Below the pieces are notes generated by a model. The model did not search any database. It was not told the origin of the DNA and worked only from the letters and a program-made list of their open reading frames with translations. A DNA stretch of 64,000 bases from Isoetes taiwanensis (taxonomy: Eukaryota > Streptophyta > Lycopodiopsida > Isoetales > Isoetaceae): positions 8,585,003-8,649,002 of the forward strand of contig JAJEKV010000006.1 of the NCBI GenBank assembly GCA_021234155.1, in the 5' to 3' direction. Position numbers and translations under genes: made by a program. Shown in pieces: positions 55,270 to 64,000 of this stretch. The stretch's first letter is position 1. Each line of letters begins with the position of its first letter.

Positions 55270-55850
55270 ACGCCACATAAATTCCAGGTTGGAGCGGGGC
55301 CCGCAATGCTACCCGCGCACTCATCTACCCATGAAAAAGCGCAGATCCATTGCCTCTATCCGCACAGGCGCACACCATCTCCGGATTGAGACAGAGAGAT
55401 GGGTCGGGGAACTGCGTTAGGAGAGGCTTTGTAAACGCTGCCAGGTTGGAGCTGTGGAAGACGAATACCACACCCTTCAGAGTTGCCCAGCATATAATGA
55501 CATTCGGACATGCTATCTTAAGCTGGTCCATCCTGGCCAGCCCCTGCATGAGATGCTGAGCACGAGCTCGGTACGGAGGTTGGGCTCATACATTCAAGAG
55601 ATCATGGATCGCCGAGATCAGCTTGGCCCTCGGGCACTTACCTGATGCATGTACATATTTCTATCTATATTTGTATTCGTTTTTGTATTTGTACAGTTTG
55701 ACAGTAAGCCTATTCCTGTCACGGTTTTTCCCCCAAACAACCATTTAGGGCGGGGAGGGGGTTTTTTAACCCGGACAATAATAAGCTTGCTGCGTCTCTT
55801 GTTGGGTCGCATAGGCCAATTGGTCTCCGTAAACGATAAAAACTCTATTC
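55270..55850 (+). mobile_element. LINE 3' end: ORF2 C-terminus with CCHC knuckle and 3' UTR
   Basis: One plus frame ending at 55645 gives AHHLRIETERWVGELR, one TAG, then ERLCKRCQVGAVEDEYHTLQ followed by SCPAYNDIR, a C-x2-C-x10-H-x4-C zinc-binding segment typical of the end of LINE ORF2. The 3' UTR has GGGGTTTTTTAACCCGG, GCATAGGCCAATTGGTCTCC and ends GTAAACGATAAAAA with a CTCTATTCTATTTC tail. It is the best-preserved copy of the family also seen at 17.5 and 29.5 kb. 5'-truncated within about 400 bp of its stop. Confidence 0.75.
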
Positions 55851-56182
55851 TATTTCTTTTTACATTTTTTTTCCTTTTTATTAGAGGACCAAAAGTGCAT
55901 TCCAAATTTTCCAAGTGGTTAACCATGCATTCTTTTCTTTCTCTGAGGACCAAAAGTGCAATCCAAATTTGTAAAGTGGTTACCCGTACAAAATGGAAAT
56001 AGGGTCGGCGTTTGTCACTGGCGTGCATTTCTGTGCTGCCACGTGGCAGTCCCCTCCATTGCGGAATGGAAGTTGGGCTAATCCATTCCGCGTGACTGGC
56101 TGCGCCGGTTTTAGGTTTAGGTTTCTCTATGTTTTAGGTTTCGTTGCCGCCGACCTCTTCGCTCTCTTTTTTTTCCTTCGCA
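55851..56182. promoter_or_regulatory. Upstream region of DIM1 with possible first leader exon
   Basis: GAGGACCAAAAGTGCA(A/T)TCCAAATTT is repeated at 55883 and 55946. At 56110-56183 a pyrimidine-rich stretch ends TTCGCAG/GTAAGA, a good donor, which would suit a 5'-UTR exon. An acceptor at 56860 (TTGTTGTAG) would splice it to the ATG exon. This is inference only. Confidence 0.3.
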
Positions 56183-56560
56183 GGTAAGATATTCTCTCAT
56201 TTTTGTTCTTCGCAGCTCTGAGCTCTAATTTTTTTGTTCTTCGCAGCTCTGAGCTCTCATTTTTGTTCTTCGCAGGTGCCGGAGCTCTTCGGTTTTCCTT
56301 TGCATGTAACTTTTCTTTGCAGCTCAGAAATCAGATGTCGGAGCTCTGAGTTATTTCTTCGCAGCTGCGCTAAGCTCTGAGTATAGATAATGTCTCCCGG
56401 ATTTGAGCGCAGACCTCTTTGCTGAATCTCTGTATCTGCTGCCAGATCCGAGGTCTCTGTTTTTGCTGCCCTCAAATGTCTCTGTTCCGAGGTCTCTGTT
56501 CCGAGGTCTCTGTTCTGCCAGATCCGAGATCTCTGTTCTGCCAGATCCTAAACGACTGTT
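56183..56560. repeat. Tandem repeats with acceptor-like TTGTTCTTCGCAG
   Basis: Three ~30-bp units (about 56201-56278) contain TTTTTGTTCTTCGCAG followed by CTCTGAGCTC or GTGCCGGAGC. Further on, GAGGTCTCTGTTC(C/T)G and CCAGATCCGAG words repeat (about 56450-56550). Every first-type unit is a textbook 3' splice site (T-rich run then CGCAG), in the putative leader-intron region of DIM1. Confidence 0.7.
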
Positions 56561-56649
56561 TGTGTTGTCATTCTAAACCTCATTCTTCTTCTTAACCTCT
56601 GTTTTTGCTGCCAGATCTGAAACCTCCCCTATTTCCATTTTGTAGGGGA

Positions 56650-56754
56650 ATGGAGGTTGGTCCTCCATTCCCGGTTTTGCAGGTGACCCGCTCCCGGCTA
56701 ACGCCGGTCGCGGGACCCCACCTGCAAAACCGGGAATGGAGTCCCAACCTCCAT
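56650..56754. repeat. Strong hairpin: 36-bp arms, 34 of 36 paired
   Basis: Arm 56650-56685 (ATGGAGGTTGG..CCCGGTTTTGCAGGTG) is the reverse complement of 56719-56754 except for two adjacent bases. The 33-nt loop itself contains CCCGC..GCGGG and CCGGC..GCCGG inverted words. It lies 156 bp upstream of the DIM1 start codon. It could be a miniature foldback element, a small-RNA precursor or a structured leader. Confidence 0.85.
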
Positions 56755-56909
56755 CCTATACATTGTTTTCTCTTTCTTGAGGACCAAAAGTGCTAGTAGG
56801 GCCGCAGTGCTAGCGGGCCACACAAACGCATCGCCTAACCTAGCGCACTTGTTGTTGTAGTAGACCGGCAGCTCCTCCTCTTCCGCTGTTCGTGAATTAC
56901 AATCAAAGC

Positions 56910-57577
56910 ATGTCTTACCTCTTGCCTCATCTGCACTCCGGATGGGCAGTTGATCAAGGAATCTTAGCCGAAGAGGAGCGCGCCGTCGTAATCCGTTTTG
57001 GCCATGATTGGGACGAAACTTGTATGCAGGTTTGCCTCTTTTTCATCTGTTATGGTTTGCCTTTTTTTCCTCGGTTTAGACAGTTGCAAAATGTTGAACA
57101 GATTCTGTAGCTTTGTTTCAAAAAACGTAATTGGTTTATCACGTCGTAGCCTATCATTATCTTCATGTAAACTCAGTTGCCAACTGCTTGAAATCTGCTG
57201 TTCTGTAATGACTAGTTCCAGTTGTTGAATTGTGCAGCTTTAATGGTAGACTGCATTTATTTTTGCAGATGGATGAGGTGTTGGCATCAGTTGCAGAGAC
57301 AATAAAGAATTTTGCCGTCATATACCTGGTGGATATTACAGAGGTGCCTGATTTCAACACAATGTACGAGCTTTATGATCCATGTACAATTATGTTTTTC
57401 TTTCGCAACAAACATATCATGATTGATCTTGGTACTGGAAACAACAACAAAATCAATTGGGCGTTGAAAGACAAGCAAGAATTTATTAATATAGTTGAGA
57501 CTGTATATAGAGGGGCAAAGAAAGGTAGAGGTCTGGTGGTTTCTCCCAAAGATTACTCTACAAAATATCGATATTGA
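56910..57577 (+). CDS. DIM1: U5 snRNP thioredoxin-like protein DIM1/YLS8 (TXNL4A, Dib1), 2 exons
   Basis: Exon 1 56910-57029 (40 codons ending CMQ, donor CAG/GTTTGC) and exon 2 57269-57577 (acceptor TTTTGCAG) join in phase 0 to exactly 142 residues, the invariant length of the family. Diagnostic segments are MSYLLPHLHSGWAVDQ, VVIRFGHDWDETCMQMDEVL, FAVIYLVDITEVPDFNTMYE, CTIMFFFRNKHIMIDLGTGN, NKINWALKDKQE and RGLVVSPKDYSTKYRY. The fold is thioredoxin-like but without a redox CxxC. The protein is a core component of the U5 and U4/U6.U5 tri-snRNP in the nucleus, needed for spliceosome activation. An upstream in-frame GTG is not a plausible start; the ATG in AAAGCATGTC gives the conserved N-terminus. 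No defects. An apparently single-copy housekeeping gene amid repeats. Confidence 0.97.
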
Positions 57578-59400
57578 GGTTGTGCTTCTTTGAAAGAAGC
57601 AGTCAACGAGTTTCATATTCCACTTCTTCAATGCTTGCTTGTACTCTAGAGGATCTGGAAGTTAAAGGCAGTGAGAGAAAAATTCTGCCAGCACAATGAG
57701 AACTCAGAAATATGTTGATGCATGCTATATTTTATGGATTTGGTTGTTTTAATCTTTTGTACACCATTTGTCTCAATTTTATAATTGTTAACCCATGGCA
57801 ATGAAGCTTTTTTGTATGTCCTGTTTCTGACTGCTATACTTCATGGACATCAAAGCTACAATTTGCCATACAATCTGGAGATGTGCTGCTTGACCTTCCT
57901 TAATATTCGTGAGAGAATATACAAGGACCCCATCAGGTTTGTTCTCTTGCCTGTGCTGCCTTGACCTAATTATAGGAGCCTGTTCTTTTCTACACTTTGC
58001 ATTTCTTTTATTGGGCAAGGAGAGATATCTAGGGTACTGTTGCCTTTTCCCCTTATAGACTGTGACATGGATTTACATTATCGCTGTTCACAACATCAAA
58101 ATTTTATGGCCAGTGCGTTTGGACTCATTGTGAACATAAATCAGGACATAAAGACCAATTTTCCAACAAGTATAAAACTTGCAGAAAATGTTTCATTTTG
58201 AGTTAATCTAAAAAATGTAGTTCACAACATTAGCATTCTATTTGCAATTTTTTTTGCAGAGGACAAAATCAGAGATAAAAAAACAAGACGAAGCATAAAA
58301 GTTGATTTCATCACAGGTACGAGAGTTGTTTGTTACCTACCTTTGATTTTTTATTCTCATGTGTCCTAGCTCAAAGAAAAAAGCAGGAAAGTCATGTGGT
58401 GGCCCCTTCAAGGATCAATTGTACATGTGACCGATATCAGGGACGGGAGTGGCTTGGAGACGGGCAATGTATTATGATGTCCCCTTGAAGGATCATACGT
58501 ACTTGTCATGATAAAGTGATTTGGAAAATCTACACTCTGTGGGAAAATGTAATTGATAAGATTAGGGGGGCTGAGTTATCTCAGAAATAAAACCAGGGTT
58601 GTCGAGTCAAGTGTACTGACACATCCAAAAAAAAGAGAGAATGGGGGAGGCTATCTATCCAAGGTGACCAAGAGCGAAACATCAATATCTCATTTTGCAA
58701 ATATGCAAAATAGGCTATGCAGCTCCACATGGCATTTTAGAATGTCTCTAACAACAAGCTTCCCTAGCTGGCTTTCTAAGTCCTTATTGGATAAGAAAGG
58801 TTTGTTTGCAAAACCAACCCAATTCTCGCCTCAATATAACTTATCTGTACCTTGGATTACTCTATCACAGCCTGATTGATTTAGAAGGCAAATTGATAAG
58901 TAAATGATTCATATCTATGCTGTAGTTCAATTCCAGGTTAGGACTTCTGCAATAGTTTTTGGGCTTTGTCAATGTGCCACTTCTTTCTCATCATAATCAC
59001 ACTCAGGGAATGGATGGTGTATGTGGAAGCATAAATGAAGTAAGTCAATGTGCATCTGAATGTAATTTCAATAGACTTGATGCATAACCATGTCAGCATT
59101 CATTGGAAGAACTGTGACTGAAATGAAAGGAGTTTCCTCACTGGTATTTCGGAGCGGATTTGGAATGGCTGAGTTATCTCAAAAATGTGCATCTGAATGC
59201 ATTTTCAATATCCTTGATGCATGCACATGTCAGCCTTCATCAGAAGCACTCCAAGAATGGAATAAAAGATTTTTATGTAAAATGCCTCAATGAGTGGATT
59301 TAGAATGTGGCAGGTTAGTTCTGGAATACTACTCCTTGTTATGCAGCCGATTAAAGATATGGGAAAACTTCAAAGGACCTACAATCGCTTTCAATGTAGC
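57578..59400. other. DIM1 3' flank and unassigned DNA
   Basis: The transcript's 3' UTR should start at 57578; no clear AATAAA was chosen. Plus frames 58553-58879 (108 aa) and 59090-59293 (67 aa) lack motifs. A local duplication (GGCTGAGTTATCTCA at 58568 and 59167; GTGCATCTGAATG.A..TTCAATA at 59049 and 59187) connects them. Confidence 0.35.
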
Positions 59401-59404
59401 ATGA

Positions 59405-59608
59405 TGTCACATTTACCTTCGTTTTCAACGAATAGATGGTAAATGGACTTCTAGAGCTAGGTGACAAGTGTCCTAGGTAGTTAGGAACTGTCTGACTCTT
59501 GTCTATTTGTAGCTTATCATTTAGTTTTCTCACATCAGCGCTTCTGTGCGCATCTCCATAGCGCTTCTGTGCGCATCTCCATTCTGGAATTTTCCCTTAG
59601 CTCACATG
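59405..59608. repeat. Dispersed ~190-bp repeat, copy 1
   Basis: From (A)TGTCACATTTACCTTCGTTT to CTTAGCTCAC(A/C)TGTCC it matches 63266-63451 at roughly nine bases in ten. This copy carries an extra tandem 23-bp unit (GCGCTTCTGTGCGCATCTCC, twice at about 59538-59581). Confidence 0.85.
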
Positions 59609-59878
59609 TCCTAGAAATTTTTGGAGATATCTCCTTTAGATCACCTTGCCCATTCTTCTTCTGGCCCTTTTGTCGTATTTTCCCCCTTTCGATTCTGTTG
59701 TTTGCTTCTCCTCTTGTAATTGGGTCTTTTACGCGTATTCGAGGCTGCCAACAACGGTTTTTTTTACAGTCCGTACCTTTTAGCTTCTTTTGGTAGCAGT
59801 CACCAGAGTTATAGCTTCATAGTTTTGGTGTTGGTGGAATGCTCTCATATATATAAGTTCGGCACTATTAGGAAGTTA

Positions 59879-60082
59879 TATGAGGAACATGAAAAACGAG
59901 CATGGAGTGGACTTCCACTTCTCTCGAACAGATCCCACGATGCTGGTGTCTGGAAGTGATGACGGCAAGGTAAAATTGTGGTGCACTGGGATAAGAAACT
60001 AGTGCTTTAAATATGGAGATGAAAGCAAATATCTGCTCTGTCAAGTACAATCTTGGATCAAGTAAGTTCATTGCAGTAAGCA
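59879..60082 (+). pseudogene. COP1: COP1 WD40 fragment
   Basis: YEEHEKRAWS, then after a 2-base loss DFHFSRTDPTMLVSGSDDGK and VKLWC, then after another shift ALNMEMKANICSVKYN..SSKFIAV. These are consecutive segments of the COP1 WD40 propeller; the wording (RTDPTMLVSGSDDGKVK, MKANICSVKYN) fits COP1 better than SPA proteins. Full COP1 is a RING/coiled-coil/WD40 E3 ubiquitin ligase of about 670 residues that represses light signalling. Here only about 65 residues survive, without intervening introns and with frameshifts, so it is a captured or retro-derived scrap. Confidence 0.75.
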
Positions 60083-63000
60083 TGAAGATTTCTGCGGAAT
60101 ATGTGCTTGTGAATGTGACCATTATACATAGTGCTTGAGACAATTCTTGCCAGACTTTGATTCTTGGTTAACCTCTGATTCTTGGTTAACCTGGTGTTTG
60201 AGTTTGAGGATTACAATTGCCTTCATGTGACAATTTCTTTGGGCAATTTCCTAGGAGACTTGAGAGACAACAACTTTATCTAGTATTGACTGGCTCTACA
60301 AGAGTGAAGGTGGCCATTGTTTTGGGGATCATCTCCCCACAGGCTTGGAGCAGAGAAGGATTCCTTTTTGTCAGCTCTAACAAGAGTAAATGTGGCCTTT
60401 GTTTTGACAGACTTGGAGTAGCGAAGAATTCCTTTTGTATTCTGCTAAGTGGAATTCAAGCTTACATAACTTTCAAGCAATTAAGAGCAGCATTTTGTTA
60501 ATGCCAGTTTTGCAGATGGCTTATTGCTTTGGATTCCAAACTTTTTTGTAGCGAACAAGTTTGACAGGATTTGTGAGATTTGATGCTGCTCACCATTCTC
60601 TGTGAAGAGCTCAGTGCAGACGGACATTTTGACGGCGGACTATGCTATTCCAGATAAGCTAGTCTGTTGTCTTATTTCCTTACTATAATAAGTTTAATTA
60701 GCTTATATTGCTGGTTATTTTCTTTTGTTGCCTTTGCCATATCTTTCCTTGTTGCCTCTACTATAGTTTTTTGTGGATTTTGGGATCTTCCTGTTATTAA
60801 ATTGAGGTTGCAATATCTTGTTATAGAGTGTTATTCTTCAACTTCTTTTGCGTATGGTGTATGTTTTCCTTTCATTTTTTCATAGCTTGGTGAAGCTCGG
60901 ACACTTGTATAGGTCGTTTGCTTGCATCTATTTTGGCTTTTATGATGTGTTGTGCTAAGTTCTTCAGTTAGTTCTATGCTATCAATCATGTTAGTTAGTT
61001 CTATGCTATCAATCATGTTTTGAGCTTGAGCACTTGCTCTAGTTTGGTGATAATTCAAGGTAGGGTGACCTTTTGTATCCAATAATCACAGATTTGATAG
61101 TCAAATTGGTTTCCAAAGGGGAAAGATTCTGCTCTTACATGCTTTTACAGGAGAGATATTATTAGAGAAGTTGGCCATTACCATGGCCATTACCATGATC
61201 CACTTGTTTTGCATTGGATAGAACTTTTCAATTTAGTTTAGACTTGAATAATCTGTGAGTTGGATTTATAATTCTAGTGAACAAGTTTACTTGTTGCTTC
61301 TTCCAATTAATAACATAGTGGTTAAACAATGTTAACGCCATTGTAGTTCTCCCAGATCGTACCTTAATATCTTATTCAAGCTTCTTGTCTTTTTAAGTCT
61401 CTCCTTCCTCTAATAGTTGCCTCTACAAGATTACATATTGAAGAGATTGCATGTAGTGGACATTTGTTTTGAAGATAAAATCGTAGTGAAACATAATGGT
61501 GGGAATTACAATCTTAGGTGAGATTAATCCTTGTTTTCTTTGTTTGATTACTTTCTATAACTTTTTACAACTTCTACAAAATCATGAACTAGGACAAGTT
61601 GCTATATTTGAAGAGGTTGAATTCTAGTTGCGTCTGCCATATATGGAGTTCTTGTATTTGGTAGTATTTGTGGTGTATTTACAGCTTTAGGCCTGTGTTG
61701 ATACCCTGCTTGATATCCTTGCTTTGTTTCTACGACATCTTTTATACCGTCATCGTTGTACCCTTTATACGTTTCCCCTTGCAACTAACATATCCTCACC
61801 TTGTAATGCATATAAATGCACTTTCTCACCCTTCATGTTCACGATTCTTTATAGCTGACAGATAGTTTTGCTTGACCATTATATCTCTAGTGAGTTGGTG
61901 CTAACCTTAGCTCTCTAGATTTGTTGGAGACCTGGTTGTATTATAATGTTTTACTAAAGATGCTATCGTTAGGAAACTATATTGATTTTGTGGAGATTAC
62001 CGTCTGTGGCATTTCTGTTGCATTGTATCCTTCTTCTAAACACTTTATCATGCACCCCTCTTCTTTGCATGGTCTTGGTGATCCCGCCAATTAGCCTAGC
62101 CTTATCTCCTTTTTGCCTATCTTATTTTTCTAACCATATCATCATTTGTCGTTAGTCTTTCATCCCTTTGTGCCTCAAACTTTGTTTGCTAGCAATAGTC
62201 TGCCACTACCTGAGAGAGCACGTGCCAAGGTTGTTTTCAATATTAGGAGCTAGAAGCTTTGGATTTGCATCGGATGTTCCTTTTTCCATATGCACCATTT
62301 GGCGATAACCTAACTTCTTTAAATAATGTTTTTCGTTTGTCTATCTATCGAGCTTGCCCTACCTCTAGTTAAACATCACCTTATCTTTAATATGCAGTTT
62401 TATCGCATTTTCATATGGTCACGTGGGTTTTATGCCTAAAGTGTGTAAGCATAAGATATTTTGTGTTGCAGCTATAGTGTTATTAGTCTTTGTATAGAAC
62501 CATTTTGCATTGGGTATGTTGGAATTATTGAGATATCTGTTATTCTTACCATATTCTTGAATGCTTGAGAATTTCCCTATAGAACGCTATTTACAAGTAA
62601 CATTATTTAGCTTAATGTAGCTAGTTTCGTTTTACCGCTTGTGTGACCGTTGTATCTCCTCTATTTATGCACAACAATCTGTGATGTGAGATGGTGTTAT
62701 CCATGGTGAACTCTCTTAATTTGCTTTTGCTATATCTTGTTTTCCTAGGGAGTTGTTGATTATGGAACTTCATATTGTTGATCTATTAATATTAAACTTA
62801 AAAATGCAATAATCGTTGCTCCCACATGCATGATCTTTGCACTTCCCAATTTTGCCTAGCTTTCTTGTATAGATAATTTGAGCTATATAGATATCTCTCC
62901 CTCATTCATGTTTCCTTTCTCTACACTTCTTTATTAACTAACATATAGATTACTTGATGAGGTATGAATTATGGTTCCTTTTTTATTTCTAGTTATCGTT

Positions 63001-63265
63001 TAAAACCATAGTGTTAGACTTGTTGAATATTGGTTGTTATTAGTATCTAGGCAGTATGTTGATGTGGTTCAATATGGTGCTATCTCGTGAATAGCCATTG
63101 GGGAAGCTATTGCACTTTTGTAGTGTATCCATTTTGCTCTCTCCTTGTATTGTCTCAAAATCTCTTCAATTGATACTATGCTTTCTGCCTCTTTGTCAGC
63201 ATGTTTCTGTTAAAGGAGATGCCCACAAGGGCCATTTTGTCCAACTTGTCTCTATAGCTCTAGAA
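60083..63265. other. Gene-poor stretch
   Basis: AT-rich, T-rich on the plus strand. Small direct duplications: GATTCTTGGTTAACCT at 60159-60191 and TAGTTCTATGCTATCAATCATGTT at 60968-61019. Short open frames only. Confidence 0.4.
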
Positions 63266-63451
63266 GTCACATTTACCTTCGTTTTCAACGAATAGATGGT
63301 AAATAGACTTCTAGAGCCAGGTGACAAGTGTCCTAGGTAGCTAAGAACAGCCAGACTCTTGCCTATTTGTAGCTTATCATTTAATTTTCTCACATCAGCG
63401 CTTCTGTGCACATCTCCATTCTGGAATTTTGCCTTAGCTCACCTGTCCACC
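63266..63451. repeat. Dispersed ~190-bp repeat, copy 2
   Basis: Second copy of the repeat at 59405-59608, same orientation, 3.86 kb away. Neither copy has TG..CA ends, and no PBS or PPT flanks them, so a true LTR pair is not supported. Confidence 0.85.
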
Positions 63452-64000
63452 CTCCCTCCCTCCCTCCCTCATTTTCCCCTTATTTATTGATACATAAGCC
63501 ATTCTCTCCAGTTGTTCCATTGACCTTGCCAGTATGACCTGCCTTGGTTTTTTTGTTATAGAGCCTTGGTTTATGATTTATGGCTTATGGTTTATGACTT
63601 GCCTTGGTTATTGGTTACAGAGCCTTGGTTTATGGTTTATGGTTATAGAGCCTTGGTGTCTTATGTTGATATGTGACTGTTGGTTTATGGTTATAGAGCC
63701 TTGGTGGCTTATTTATAGCTTTAAAGCTTTGATGACTGGTATATGGATAAAGAGCCTTGGTGGCTTATGTTGATATGTGACTTGGGTTGTCACGGTTTTA
63801 TCTGTTTTGGTGGTATTGGAGCCTGATTGGCTATTGAGAGTTGTTGGCAACAGTGGTTGCATTTGGTAGCCTTTGGTGCCAGTGGGCCCGGGGTCTTGTG
63901 TTACTCGTGCCTTCATTTTGCAGGATTACGTGGTCGTCTTTACGACGTAGTTCCGAAGATGATGCTCTTGAATAGCTCTTAGATCATGATGATGCGGTTG
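63452..64000. repeat. (CCTC)n run and GAGCCTTGGT minisatellite-like region
   Basis: 63453-63472 holds four to five CCTC units. From 63540 to 63790 the phrase (A)TAGAGCCTTGGT with TTTATGGTTTATGG or GGCTTATGTTGATATGTGAC recurs about six times with irregular spacing of 30-55 bp. The remainder to 64000 shows no gene. Confidence 0.7.

Noticed and set aside
57287-57631. 114-codon minus ORF
   Set aside because: Antisense shadow of DIM1 exon 2.
59405-63451. LTR retrotransposon bounded by the 190-bp repeats
   Set aside because: No TG..CA termini, PBS or PPT next to either copy and no gag/pol between them.

Overview
The window looks like nuclear DNA of a land plant. The evidence is spliceosomal introns with GT/AG borders, LTR retrotransposons whose primer-binding sites read TGGTATCAGAGC (initiator-Met tRNA type), L1-like LINEs, and recognisable plant genes. 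The size of the repeat fraction and the presence of DUF8039/DUF7869-like and 'EGQ'-type transposon genes make me lean towards a seed-free plant such as a fern or lycophyte, but that is inference. Only two genes look intact: a DUF218-domain membrane protein at 34663-36864 (3 exons, 350 aa) and the U5 snRNP protein DIM1/YLS8 at 56910-57577 (2 exons, 142 aa). Nothing suggests an operon, plasmid or bacterial sequence.

Layout. 1-2630: unassigned repeat-like DNA. 2630-12872: one large minus-oriented LTR element (5' LTR 11148-12872, PBS 11135-11146, PPT 3565-3577, truncated 3' LTR 2630-3564) with no recognisable pol, so LARD-like. 13.1-15.8 kb: a decayed minus-strand LINE and a tiny 5'-truncated retro-insertion. 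16.0-16.4 kb: an unknown minus ORF. 16424-19472: a long LTR with a PBS, containing a nested 5'-truncated LINE whose 3' tail is a (CCTT)n microsatellite. 19.49-20.14 kb: a rearranged TRIM array (158-bp LTRs) that cuts the 3' end of a minus-strand two-exon gene (exon 1 at 21964-21811). The intron of that gene carries a 74-bp tandem array built around a 20-bp perfect palindrome. 23.1-23.35 kb: a long alternating purine-pyrimidine tract. 25852-29114: a decayed multi-exon plus-strand gene with DUF8039-like and DUF7869-like regions, whose first intron carries two copies of a closely related palindrome. 31.1-33.3 kb: two LINE 3' ends, one split by a second TRIM. 34.2-36.9 kb: the DUF218 gene. 38.6-42 kb: a Ty3/gypsy pol fragment (minus) head to head with a gag-zinc-knuckle/3' LTR fragment (plus). 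42.3 kb: an ERECTA-like kinase exon. 43.65-44.06 kb: two Helitron-like 3' ends flanking a (CTAT)n array. 48.3-48.9 kb: a LINE RT fragment. 49.7-50.9 kb: direct and inverted duplications. 51.0-54.3 kb: two unknown convergent genes, the plus one with five exons in perfect phase but one stop codon. 55.3-55.85 kb: a LINE 3' end. 56.65-57.58 kb: a strong hairpin, then DIM1. 59.88-60.08 kb: a COP1 WD40 fragment. The rest to 64 kb is gene-poor with a 190-bp direct repeat pair and minisatellite-like DNA.

The best candidate for an undescribed system is the pair of divergent, spliced, unrelated genes at 20.1-22.0 kb (minus) and 25.85-29.1 kb (plus). Both have a first intron containing ACGGACTT(A/G)AGTCC palindromes. 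They could be the two proteins and the binding-site repeats of one DNA transposon family. Both copies here are damaged, so this is a hypothesis to test with other genomic copies.
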